A DNA stretch of 64,000 bases from assembly GCF_949628265.1 (NCBI RefSeq), contig NC_088787.1, forward strand, positions 12,390,501 through 12,454,500. Direction: 5' to 3'. A program made the position numbers and the translations under genes. The notes beneath the pieces were generated by a model, which was given only the letters and a program-made list of their open reading frames with translations, did no database searches and was not told the DNA's origin. Origin of the DNA: Cloeon dipterum (lineage: Eukaryota > Arthropoda > Insecta > Ephemeroptera > Baetidae). This document shows positions 35,725-48,500 of the stretch, in pieces (position 1 is the stretch's first letter; each line of letters starts with the position of its first letter).

Positions 35725-37767
35725 ATCGTGTGAAAATAGAATAAATCGAGTACTGTTCAAAATTTAAGGAGAAATAGTACAAATAAATGTTTAATGTCTT
35801 GTAAGAGCGGCCGTGTGTTTAGACGAATAGCACTCACGGAATGATTGTCACTTATCCAGTCAGAGCCCGTGCAATAAATCTCCATTCACGGAGGTATGCG
35901 TTTCATTATTGAATAATGAGTGTAAATATTGTGCCGCAGCATTCAGTTTCATGCAGCAGCACACACAGACGACTGCCGTGATATCAGCGCGACGAGACAC
36001 ATGGCTTGCATTACATGTCTGTATAACAGCGCGTTTGATTGAGGATAATAGTTGGCATTCAGTTGACGCTCCTAAGTAGGCCTATCCTTGAACGACACAT
36101 TTCAGTCAGTGCGACATGTCGCGTAAAAAGTCGCTGGATTTTTCAAATGGATGGCTACAGTCAATATTCATTCCAGTTCGGAGATTCGAAGGAAATCATA
36201 TACGAAAATGCATGATCCTGCTTACAACTGGATAGTTCCTAGATCAAAGTGCTTTAGCCATTTTCATGCTCACAATTACGCACAGATTTTGCCAAATTTC
36301 TCGGGGAAAAAACGTTTGTCAGTGCTTTATGCTTAGTTTAGATTCCTTTCCTGTCTCAGTGTGGGATTCATTATGCAGCCGATTTTCTCATGGCCTGAAA
36401 GTTAAACGGCGACTTGGGAAAATTGAAGCTTTCCCCAATTTTAATTATATTTCAAAATTTTGCAGAATAAAATGGATATTTTTATCTCACTCTTCAGAAT
36501 ATTGTCAATTTACACATTTTACTTCTCAATACTCCAGGGAGTATTGCGAAATTATTAATTTGCATTACATGTAATACAACGCTGAATTGTTGTAGATTAA
36601 TCAACCTAAAAGGTGCAATTAATTCACAGCGGCACGAGCCAAGTCCTAAGAAGGAAGTGAGTTCAAATGAGACGGTGCTGCTGGAGAGCAATTGCATCCA
36701 TTCTCCTCCCGCGCGCGCCGCCGCCGCCGCTAATTAGGGCCACGTTTAATTTCAATTGGAATGGGCTGCGGCCGACCTAATTTGAATGCTCTCTGCTTGC
36801 CTAACGCACCCAACTATGTGAACAAATAGTGGGTCTTATCATCGCGGCTGCTGAAATATACGGCGCTCGAGGTTTAAGGAGCACCCGTGTTCGGCGCGTG
36901 ACGTACGCCACCTTTCAAACACAATAAATCATTCGCCGAGCTGCGTCTTCGCTTTTTAATTGCTCGCCATGCTAACTAAGTAGCCGCTTATTAGCGGGCC
37001 GACGCAACCTATTTAATTCCTGAACAATTTGGTTTTGATTGCGTCGCCGCGAAAAACAATGTTTGTGCGCGCCTGGTTGTTGTTCGCCAAGGAAAAATAT
37101 TTTTCTCTCCAAGGATTTGGCGAAATACGCGACTTTGAGGAAAATATGATCAGAAATTTCAATATCGAGTTAAAACTTTACTTTTTCATTTAAATCAAAT
37201 TGGATTAATAGGGTAATGTTTGATGAGACTAACATTTTTACCTTCACTGTTTTTTAAGTTATAAATGGTTATAAAACAAAACATATGAAAGCTGATAAGG
37301 GTGATTTAGGGGTTGATTAGGGAGGGTGTGTAAAACCACTCTAAATATGATTTTTTATATTGATTAAAAATGTTCTTGTGAATTTATAACTCCGTAAAAA
37401 TGCTGATAAAATTTCTAGATATAATTTTTCACAAAATACTTGGACTGAAGTCGATTTCACAATGAAAATAATACCTCAAACAACTAATGAGTGATTTGCA
37501 TTATCCTAATCAAAGTACAAATTCAGCGTGAATTTTCAGGAAAAAAAATTGAAACCTCGCTGAGTAGGATCTACGCAGTCATGATTGAACGAAAGCTGGC
37601 TTTAAAATTCGACTATTACATTCCTTATTGCTCGTAAGTTCCGTCAAATCGAAAATTTCCACTCATTGTGGTGATATCGTAAAGGAAATTCATAATAATG
37701 GCATATAAATATTAATTTAATTGTTTATTTGAATTAAAAAAAACTATTTTATAAAACCAACGAAAAT
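35725..37767. other. Intergenic region between NKCC-C and Naxd
   Basis: AATAAA at 35740-35745 ends NKCC-C very soon after its stop codon. A GC-richer stretch at about 36640-37080 includes a CCG run (36710-36730) and several TAATTA/TTAATT words; it has no ORF and could be regulatory. The two genes converge on this region. No RNA gene seen. Confidence 0.5.
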
Positions 37768-39136
37768 TCACTGTCCGAAGAACTCGGAAAAGGCTCCGTG
37801 CACCTCGATGAGCATGTCTGTCGCACACATGCTTCTCCCATTCTTAAGAAACGCTCTGCGGTTCATCTCCCTGACGAGCTTGCAGGCCGCATATGCCGCC
37901 CTGATGCCCGTCTGCGGCCCCTCCAGCTTCTGGTACACCTCCCACGAGAGGAAGGTGCCGATGCTGCCCGAGAGCAGGTCACCCTGGCCGCCGCACCGCC
38001 GCCAGCTGCCCTGAGCCGTGCAATCGACCCTCTCACCTTTGGCACCTTCGATCAGGTCCGAGGGGCCTTTGCGGAGGACAACGGTGTTGGCGCCCAGGGC
38101 GGCGGCAATCGACCCTTCGCCCTTTCCAACGGCATTGGCCAACCGCTCGTACTCGACAACGTTCGGCGTCAGGACTAGAGGACCTGGATAGTCCTGACAA
38201 AGGACAAAATAGAATTTTCGTTGTAAAATGTAATTTTATAAATCATAAAACATTGAAATCATATAAAAAAAGTATCAATTTTGTGCAATTTTAATTAATT
38301 TGGCAAAATTCTCGGGCGTGATCTTTTAATTTTGCAATGAATAAAGGTAAAAATATTGAAAAATGATTTGAATTTTTTCTTTATCTTGAAATTTTAATTT
38401 TATCCCAAATATTTGACATCGAATCTAATGAAATTAATATTTTTCAAAGTTTAACCCAAAATTTTTGAACTACGAACAAAGCACAAAACAACAAGATCTT
38501 CAAAATTGTACCTTTATCAGGTCTGGTCGCAGTGTAGCCAACCAGAGGCCGTCCGCGTCAATTACGAGGGGTTTGGCCGCCTCTCTGCAGAGGCCGATTA
38601 CGTGCGAGACGCCTTCCAAGACGTTGTCGTCACGACCCAGACCAGGCCCAATTATCACCGCATGCAGGCGCGGAAGCCACGGACCAATGCTTTCGGCAAC
38701 CTTTTCCTTTAATTTTAGATTTACTGGGTACGGTTGGAAAATGTTTAGCACGTCTTGATTTTAGATTTCTCGTATGTATAAGATCGATTTTTAAAGTAAA
38801 AAACATCAAATTTTGGCAGTTTAGCTGTCCTACCTTTTCAGGATGTCCGAGTAGAGGGTGGACAATCAGGTCGGGGCTGTAGGCCTTGATGACCGGTGCC
38901 GCCTGCGGGAGGCAGAAGACGTGAGCCAGGTCGCAGCCGGTCCTCAGGGCGCTCATGGCAGCGTAAAAAGGCGCCCCCGTGTACTCCTCCGAGCCTCCGA
39001 CCACGCCCACTCGTCCAGCAAGCCCTTTGTGGCTCTTGACCGAGAAGTCAGGCACGATTTGCACCCTGAGCTGCTCGAAAAGGGTCGATTCATCGAGCAC
39101 CTGGGTGGTCATTTTTCGAATAAGCAGGCGAAACAT
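37768..39136 (-). CDS. Naxd: ATP-dependent (S)-NAD(P)H-hydrate dehydratase
   Basis: Three minus-strand exons, 39136-38834, 38706-38512 and 38193-37768, total 924 nt, 307 residues. The enzyme dehydrates damaged S-NADHX and S-NADPHX using ATP. The ribokinase-like fold motifs are clear: [39 protein letters not shown] and the nucleotide-binding [11 protein letters not shown]. The N-terminus MFRLLIRKM is basic and hydrophobic, like a mitochondrial presequence. A second in-frame ATG at 39112 would give a cytosolic form; dual targeting is known for this family. The exon 2 acceptor (AATTAAAG|GAA) has a poor pyrimidine tract but preserves frame and the family alignment. It is a housekeeping gene caught inside the SLC12 cluster, divergent from NKCC-D. 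Confidence 0.93.
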
Positions 39137-39316
39137 GCACCGATTACGGGCGATTGCAAGGTTGACCTGCGAATTTCACGAGTTCTTTAGATAGATCGGT
39201 GCATGAATTCGTAATGGCTCTTACCAAATCGATGGACAGAAGTTGCCGTTTGATCAAAAAGTCTATTTTTGTTGAGGAGTTGATAGATAATTCACAAAGT
39301 TGAGTGACTGATAGAG

Positions 39317-39535
39317 CCGGTTACAATTTCTAATGTTATGATTCGTGTACAACCGGTTTTTTTAACTCAACTGATATAATTTGTATTCCTAGCAATGAAA
39401 ACCGATGATTCCACTCAATAAAATTAAATTCAATATAATTTAATTGATACAAAAGAATGTGCCATGAATTAAAACCAATTTTAATTCATGTAACTTAAAA
39501 GTAATAAGAACCGGTTGAATTTCCCTCACCGGTTT
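39317..39535. promoter_or_regulatory. Cluster of Grainyhead-like CCGGTT sites upstream of NKCC-D
   Basis: CCGGTT-containing words lie at 39317-39322, 39351-39360 (AACCGGTTTT), 39509-39516 (AACCGGTT) and 39528-39535 (ACCGGTTT). The Grainyhead consensus is close to AACCGGTT, and that factor controls epithelial genes. The last site touches the upstream TATA box. The link to Grainyhead is inferred from the motif only. Confidence 0.45.
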
Positions 39536-39577
39536 TATAAAGTCGTCCGTGCTGCCACCTAGAGAGTCGTATAAAAG
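39536..39577 (+). promoter_or_regulatory. Two tandem TATA boxes of NKCC-D
   Basis: TATAAAG at 39536-39542 lies 53 bp before ATG 39589. TATAAAAG at 39570-39577 lies 49 bp before the in-frame ATG 39619. Both spacings match the other SLC12 genes, so two start sites with two initiator codons are possible. Confidence 0.55.
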
Positions 39578-39588
39578 TGGTTGGCGCG

Positions 39589-42500
39589 ATGGAACAGGTT
39601 CGGTCTTCGGTCTGCAGGATGGAGGAGCAGCAGCAAGAAGAGCAGAGCTCCCGTTTCATCGTCGACAGGGTGGACGCCGACGTCGAGATGGGCGTCGGCA
39701 ATGGCGACGATGGCGGTGCCGACGACGACAGCCCATCCAACTCGATCGGGCAGTACACGTACGTGTACGACACGCGCTATGCCAAGAGTATGGGCCAGCT
39801 CACCAGGGAAGCCCTGCCGAGGGCCGAAAACTACAAGGACATCATGTCCTTCGGCGACTTCCGACCCACCCTCGACGAGCTGCACGAAGGGCAGTTCAGG
39901 GAGAAGGTCAGTGAAGGTTTTCTTTCATGAATTCGTGAGCGGTGCGGAGAGAGGTCGACATTCTACTAGCAAAATATTTGTTTAAGCAAAGTAGTATAGA
40001 AATGGGAAAGAATGAATGAATTCTTTTTCTTTCTACGTTTTAAACGTTCTTTTAAAGAATTTCACAGCCATGCGCTTGAGAAAAGTGACAAAAAGGATGG
40101 GCGGGAATTAATGTCATGTGTGTTTGAAAGCATGCAATAATTACGGTACCGCTTTTGAGAGGATGACAAACAAGCTGTAAAGCCAGATAAGCCGACGAGT
40201 TACTTTTTTAGACATATTTCGCGTGTGTACCAGACGCACAGATAGATAAATTGAGTTTTTACACGTTAATAGGGATGAGAATTCGAGACATAAATATAGA
40301 TTTTTTCTGCTTTGTACTTTTGCATTAATCACCCAGGTTTAAAAAAGATATTTTAATTAAAATTTAATCCGTATATCACTTGTAAACTTGTTAACGAGCT
40401 AAAAACGTTGAAATGTTTCAGCGGAGTTTTTATTTTTCTCCAAAATATCAGGTTTATTAGATTTTTGCACCTCTGATACTGTTGAAAATTAAAAAAAAAA
40501 TCAAATAATTGTTGAGAAATTTTACAATTATTAGTCAGCTGCGGATTTCTGAAGAGTTTGAGAAATGTTTGCGAACAAAGAAGAAATATTTCCAGTGCCA
40601 AAAATCTCACATTTAAAAAAACTGCATGGATTTAACTCAGGATAAATTTTACTAATTTCCATTCCATAAATTTTATTTCGATGAGCTATTTTTTTAAGGT
40701 TTCGAAAGCAAAAAATTTGTTAAATTTGTGGAGATGGCGAGAAACGTGCATTTGTTCAAGCTAGAGTGTCGTCAACACTGCATTTTAAGTGTATGTATTT
40801 GGATTGGGCGAAGCCTAATAATAGAGTTGCACGTGACAGAAATAAACGTCGCGCGTTCCCGTTTTTTTTCTCCCACGTGCATTTAGGGCTTTGTCTATTT
40901 CCTAGGTGGAAAATTATTTTCTTCGTGAATTAATGATGTTTGGCGCCACTAAAAGATAAGCCAGCCGCGACTGCATCATACGAGACAACGCAGCTATGCG
41001 TTGACCTTTGACTCGTTTCTGTTTCTGCGGCTGGAAATAAAAACAAATAACACACAGCTTTCTAACGTGATTAACAATCGATCTCGTCTATTAACTTTGG
41101 ACATAAATTGAGTAGGTTTTAGAATTTTGAGAAACGCCTAACAGAAAGTAAAAGCTTCGCATGTGTCATAATAGAGAATAAATTAATTTCCATTCACGTC
41201 AAAATTTCTTAAAATAGCCGCGGAATGTCCAGTCACTTCGAATGACCGTGAAAATAATTTTGTGTCTGGAGTGACTTTCTAACTCCTGAACACACTTTAC
41301 GTCTCCTCTCTCATTTTGACATCTTGCCGTGCTTTTTTTTATCAGTTCGTTGTTGTCCATGCGGCAAAACATGTGTGAGCGACCTGGACTGGCAAATTTG
41401 TTTTTGTACAACACACGGAAATAGATACGAAGGCAGGCTGGCCGTTTCTTACTTAACTACAACATAATATATATATATTACAATTTCCACTGCTAATCTA
41501 TTTATAAAATAGATTGGAAAAGAAACAAGCGACTATTTCACTTAAAGGCACTTTGCAAATTAAATAAAATTATTAACGCTTATAGCAACCAATCATTCTC
41601 CTTGATTGAGTAATAAGATAAAACAATCAACTATTTTGATCAAATAAAATCGGCTTTTCCACACTTTCCTAAAAACTGAACATTTGAAACGATAAATAAT
41701 CAATTTTTCTCTAACTAAGCCGTTGGAAAAATGACAGATTTTTGAAAATTTTGCAATTATTCAGAGTTAAAAACAAGTTTACTGGATTTGCTGTGGAAAA
41801 CGAATTCTGGAAGAGGGCCTAACTCGTAGGTAGTTCCTCTAAAAATAAAAAAAAACGAAGGCATGGCACGTGTCGCAAAGCTTGGAAAAATCGTACAATT
41901 GTTCTTTTTACTGATAATTTGACCTTTACTGTATAGTGAATGTCAGGTAGGTGGAATCCTGATTAAATTATCCATTAACTATTGATTTTTAAAATGCGTC
42001 ATTTTGCATAAGTTCAATCGGAATGATGTAAAACGAGTGGGTTTTCGCTTGAAAAATAAATATTTTGCAAAAATATAAATAATGAAACGAAAATTACTCT
42101 TATATACTGATCTGGTTTTAAAAAATTGGCTTTCCGGCTCTGATTTCTACCATAAATACTATATTTTTACCAGACCTTTTTAATGTTTTACAAATGAGTC
42201 TCTCTCCGAAATAATTTTATGAAATCAAAACGCGACACCTGCATTAATTTTTTAACTAACCGATAAATTAAAAAAAAATTAATTTTAGAATCTCTGAGGC
42301 TTCCCTAGACCACCGTTCAACCATTGAATCTGTTTAAAGAAAATTCATCCAAGATTTTTATCTAGTTCCTTCGGCGACAGCGTCAATGAGAAACTCGCCA
42401 TAAATCATCAGGAACAACTTCGCGCAGGAAACTATCTAGCAATCTACGACACATTTATTATTATTTCAGGTTTTCTTGGCTGAATGGCGCAGTAAGAAGT

Positions 42501-45500
42501 GTCTGCAGTGTTACATTTCTTACTTACCGCATCACCAAGGTAAACGGAGGGAGAAATTAAAATTGAATAATATGCCTTGCGAAAGGCGAGACAAGAGCAG
42601 CGTGACATCACTCTTCGGAATATTTTGCGCGGCTCCGTCCTCCCCCTCAGCTCTTGCATTTATTTTTTTTTTATTTTTGCTCCTGTTCAAGGTGTTTGTG
42701 CACGTGTGTGACGTCACTTTTTTGACTGGGATATAGGCTAATTGCGACACTAGCGCCTGCTGCATCCTTCGTCGGTCGGTCGTGCGAAAAGTTGATGTAC
42801 GTGCTCTGGCAGTTTGACGCGGGGCGCCTGATTAAAATCACTCCGGTGTCTCGCATTTGACCGTGTCAATCAGCGAGCATACGCGTAAATCAGAAATGCA
42901 ACTTATCTTGCTTCGAATTTAATGGAAATTATTTACTGGAAAATTCTGAATAATAATTTTTACCTTTACTTGGAAAAAAACTCATTAAGAATTGGGGAAG
43001 AGCTAATCTGTCGTTTAAATTTCTGAGTTTGAATGCTAATCAAGCATTGTTTCTTATCTCCCTACCGTAAAATCACGATTTATTTCACAATTTAGTGAAT
43101 TTTTCCTCACAATTGGACAAGTCGCGAAGGAGGGATCGAAATTTAAGCGAAATATGGTAAAATCCGAAATATAACTCTTATATATTTATTCATAATTTGA
43201 TTATTGCACTTTTTAGAGATTATTATTCAACGATCTAAATTAATTTCAAATTGTATATCCTTTTTTTAAATGAAATCATCCCTGAAATGTTAACAAATCA
43301 AAATTAGCACAGAGTAAAATTGTTAAAAGGCCTTGAAGAGCTGAGCAATTCGATACAGCTGTTCAAGGGTGGATTTTCCTGACCGGGATAAATTAATTAG
43401 GCGGCTTGCGTTATCTTTAAGTGAGCAGGATCAATATATTCGAGCACCGGTTCGTAATCAGCAGACGCCGCCGAGGCCGCCTGTTGCGTTTTCCCTGCTG
43501 GCGTGCAGAACGCAACGTAAGCTGCGCGCACTTCTGAGCTGCAATTACAATCGCTATGTTATGCCAATTATTTTAGGTGCAGTTACGTCCAGTGCAACAT
43601 TTCTAAAAGTACTATAGTACATACACGACACAAGTTTATGTAGAGAGCAAGAAGGTTTTAAAGTGGAATGATACTGGGCAACAATTGAAAATTATTTAAA
43701 TTGTTGCATGTCTTAAACAATTGACCGATAAACGATTTGTTCAATAATTTGCAATAATAATGACCTTCCTACAGTAAAAATTAAAATTTTGCCAATTTTC
43801 GCCAAAATTTACAGTGCTCGAACATATTTTCTTGGCATATTCCGATTCCTCTCGTCGAGATCTGTTCAACGGTGTATGCCACTTACTGGGGAAACTCTTG
43901 GTTTTGAAATTAAATCAGATTTCAAGTAAGGAGACAGCCATTACCATTTGAAAAGCACGGTAACCTGCCAGCCAATTTTCTCCAAAAATTACAGCGCTCC
44001 TTAGGTCAATTTAGGCTTTAACTGAATCCTAAGGGATGAGTTTATGCATTGGCAACAAGCATTTTCCAGGCTTTTCCAGTATCATTCCTCTTTAAAGAAA
44101 TCAGCAGCAGACTTAATTTATATCCATTAGCAGGTGCTAGACGAAATTTTGAATTTATATTTTAATGGTAACAATTAATTTTGCAATTATTATAGTTTAC
44201 TCTAATTTCATGTTTGTTAAAGTTGATTGATGCAGGAAAATTATTTTAATTGTTGGATGCAATAAGTAGTTTATCGATAAACAATTTGTTCTACAATTTG
44301 CAATATTCAAAAAAGGAGCTGGCCAGAGTAAAATTTTAAAACTGTATCCAAAATTCACAGCGCTTACCACATTTTCTTCACAGATTTTGATTCCTCGTCT
44401 CGTCGAGATTTGTCCAACAGCGCGATGAAATCTTTTCAGGAAACTCTTTGTTGTAAAATAAAATAGTTATTCAAATAATGAGACAGTCCTCACCATTTGA
44501 AAAGCATGCTAATTTTGCAGCCACCATTCTAAAAAATTTACACTCTGCTACTTAGGTTTGGCTTCAACTGGATCCTAAGGGATGAGTTCATGCATTGGCA
44601 ACAAGCATTTTCCAGGATTTTGCACTGTCAAATCCTCTTTAATTCAATAGTTCCAATGAGCGTAACTCGGAAAATGAAATTCTCATAACATAATTTTACT
44701 CCCAAAAATAGAAAATAGCAATGCTCTATATATGTATACTACTTATTGCGGGGCATCAGCTATGATACAGATATTTATGCTTTTATATAATGACCTAGTT
44801 TTAGTTCTGCGTGATTATCAAATAAAATAATCATCCTAAAATAGAACTGAAAATAAATCCATTACGCTCATTTGAGCACGCACTCGGTGAGAATAAATCA
44901 ATGCCTTGCGTATCTCTGTGAAAAATGTCTTGATCTTCTTGGAAGCTAGCATTTCATTTTGCGTCACAGGGGGAGAAACAATCATTACTAGGTTTGTTAT
45001 CACTGTATAATGTGGGTAGTGACACAATAATTCCATTTGCTGGGCGCATCTCCCTGCCGAGGGGGAGGGGGCCGATATTAGGCAAAGTGCATGACATAAT
45101 GCGTCCGTCCGAACGATCGGGTGCTCGCAGGCCCGACATAAAAGTGCGTTTTGATAACAATTGCTGTGAGCCAACCCCATTCAATATATATTAAGTGCGA
45201 CGAGCGGCTCAATTTGTAGTCCCCCTTGCATTCACCGCGAGCACTCAATTAGAAAATGGGTCAATTTTTTGTTTGCATTCGCGCAAAATCGAGTGTTCGG
45301 CCGGTGACAAGTCGTTGCTGCGCTCACTTATTTGAACGTTCAACGCGGTCAATTTGCATATTCGGTATAGTGTATGTTAAATCGATTTTCCGCAGGCGGT
45401 CAGTTAGATAATCGTCGATTGCCGTTATTGGTGCTAGATAAACTGGATTTTCACCAAGCCTGTTGACTTAATTAAATAAACCGGTGGCCACCGAGTAAAA

Positions 45501-48500
45501 CAACACAGGAAATTTACTAAGCGATTTCAGATTTAGAACCAATCCATCTAATTTTATAGGTTATACAGTAGACCGTTTATTTATTTGATGTGATAAAATT
45601 ATTATTTCATGAAATACTTTGATCACTTCGGTGCATCCGCATCCATCCTCTCTTGACTTTTTGCTTTTTTTCTTTAGAAAAAAGCCCAAAATACTGCTGT
45701 GATTTTCACCGGTGGCCGCAAAAAAGCGGTGCTGGAATTTACAGACTCCCACCTCAATTATTTAGTATAGTTTGGCGACCAGCTGGACCTTTTTTCAATG
45801 CTCTCGTATGAATCGGCGTGCGGAGAGAAATCCCGGCGAGGGGGCCGACGGACGAAATTAATGGAATAATGATATCTGAATATCAGCAACAATGACGACA
45901 GCGGCAGATGCGGCATTAAACGATGATGTCTCTCTGCACCCTAATTTTCTTTCCTCTATGCGAATTAGATTGAGATTTGTGGGCGGGTCGGCCGAAATTG
46001 CACACAAACATTGCGCTTTAGCTCCCACCGATTGCACAATCCGACCGTGAATTTCTGCAGCTCACGTTTCGGTCACGTGAAGAATCTGTGCGTATATGCG
46101 TATGGCTCTTTCGAATAATGGGCGTTTAACTTTTTGATTACGTGCACGCACAAAGAAAGGCCCTACGCGCGTCCGTCCGGCATCTCATATGCAAAGGACG
46201 TCGTTGCATCAAAATAAATTGGTTCTTGTCCAGGTTGGCGGTTGGCGAACGATGCGTGCGGTCAAGGCGGCTGGCTTGCATCTAAATTTTGCAATCGCTC
46301 TCGCGGGAGATGAATATTCTAGAGAGGCAATCGTCAGCAGATTCAAAGAATTATTTCGTTAGTTTGGGAAATTAAAATCCTAATTCGTTAGATTTCTACG
46401 ATGTGAGAAATTCAAATCAAGCCAAAATTGACAATACCGCTTGATTAATTTGAATTTAACATTTAAATTTGATTAGACTTAAAATTTGCTAATGCATCAT
46501 TCAATTTAATTTCAATTTTTGCCCTGCATGTCAATCCACTTCAAAAAATCTTCTCTACGGGTGGATTGTGGAAGTTTCTTTTTAGCGAAATAAATCCCAC
46601 TTGACAGGCGCTCAAGCCAGTGAGCCGATTGCGCAGATATTTATGCTACACCTGACTTCACCTAAATGTCAAATGGTAGAAACTGAAAATTTGATGAACT
46701 GCTAATTTTAGTCAAAATATTGAATCTGATTTTGGCATTTGCGCTGAATCTTTACCTTTTTAAAGGTTTGTTGTTGTTTGGTTTTCGTTGGATTTGTGAT
46801 GTGATCCAAAGTTTAGTGGTCGTAATTTTCTATTCAACAATTTTAGCAATTTACGGAGCGTGGAACAATTCCAAATATATATCGAAATCCATTTATAAAT
46901 TTAATTAAAATTTAATTTAATTTCTAGATAATATGATTTGCAAGAAAACAGTATATTTTGAGACGAATCGATCCATTACTTATTTTTGACATTATGTGAC
47001 TTTTTATTGCTTTGTTTAGCAAAATAACCGACCATTTTTAGTGCAAAATACACGATTTATAAGCCGATTTGGACATTTTTTTTACTCATCATTTTAGCCA
47101 AATTTACACGTTTTTCAATTAAAATAGCACTTTTCCGAAAAAAATCTATCGTTTTCTGTTAACAAAAAACGAAAATGATAATTCCAATTTGTTATTTAGA
47201 GCATTATAGAAAAATCAGAGCTGAAACTTTTAAGGAAGTATATGGGCCAGAATATTTACGGTCAAAATATACCGCCAAAAATTAAATTGCATGAAGAATT
47301 TCCTGGCTCGAAATTAAAGGTATGCATTTTTCTCGGTGATTTGGATGGTTTTTAGAGGGGTCCATGACGATTGGAAACTCATAAAAAATTCACAGAAGAA
47401 GAATAAGGTGTAGCTCTTAGCAGAATGTTCGCCACAAAGGTTTTACAGGCCAATTTGCGTTTGTTGTTGACCCGATGCCGGCGTCGCGTTGTCCAAACAC
47501 TCTCGAGCCTATTAAATAATAATAATCGGGTGCACGGAGGCGCGAGAGAAGCGTTTTTTAATTTACAACTCGTCGTAAAAGCAGCGCGGCCGACGTCATG
47601 CTCGTGCAATTAACCAATTCTTATGTTTGCCCAAAGTGAGCAAACTGAATCTCGGCGCGGAGTTGTGAATGGGAGCTGCTGCTGCTGCTGCTGTCGGCGC
47701 GCGGGCCGCATCGACAGCAGTGTAGCAGCAGCAGCACATCCTGCTGCCCCAATTGCAATTATGTACGTTCGCGCTGACTGAGGATGTCGCCAATCAAAGA
47801 CACATATCGCACAAAACGCGCGACGCGGCCAGTTGCGGATTAATTTAATAAATAACTCGATCACTTGTCGCCGCTCCCTGATAATATTTCACGATGGCAA
47901 TATTGATATGCCCACGCTGGAGCGTTTTTTTACACAAATTGAGCTTGAATGAAGATCGTTGGTTTATTTCTAGAGGTCTCAGCCGCGAGATTTAAGGCGG
48001 CGGCTGGCCATTTCCACCGGCGGCTGGCGCGGCTGACAATAATTTAAACGTGAAGTTTGCTAGTTCTTAACGGCCCGAAATGTTTTTCTCCTCTGCACTT
48101 TTTAATTATCGACCCTTTTTCACCGGCGGCTGGCGGCTGCCCTCGTGACCCAAAATTTGTCGGCTGGTACGGCACAGACCTCTATTAATGTCCGCTTCTA
48201 TGGGACGTTTGGAAGCGAATGTTTCTGACTGGGATAACTAAAGATTTTTTTAAAAAATATAACATCGTATTTTATGCATTTAGAGCGCATAAAGGGGGGT
48301 TGAAAGGGTGGCACCCTTAAAGTGCTTCGGCTATCTAGGGGAGATTGATACGATTCTAGCGGTGTGTTGTTCTTGAAATTCCGTCAATTATAAGCCGAGA
48401 TTTGTGCGTTACAACATTTTTTGATATATGAATTTTAAAGCAGTAAAATGTGTTTCAGAAAGCCGAAAAAGAGGAGGTTGTGGTTCAAAAGAAAGGCAAA

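Larger units (their letters stand above)
39907..48458 (+). other. 8.5-kb first intron of NKCC-D
   Basis: By far the longest intron in the window, with no embedded gene recognised. Features: GC-richer islands near 42590-42880 (with TGACGTCA at about 42709), 45000-45300, 45800-46330 and 47430-48150; a tandem pair of R1 repeats (43680-44095 and 44230-44640); a CTG/CAG hairpin at 47675-47737; and the word CACCGGCGGCTGGCG repeated near 48016 and 48121. An intron of this type often holds enhancers; this is inference. The ORFs at 44836-45194 overlap on both strands and look fortuitous. Confidence 0.6.

Noticed and set aside
44836-45194. ORFs on both strands in NKCC-D intron 1
   Set aside because: No family similarity; they overlap each other antisense in a GC-richer island.
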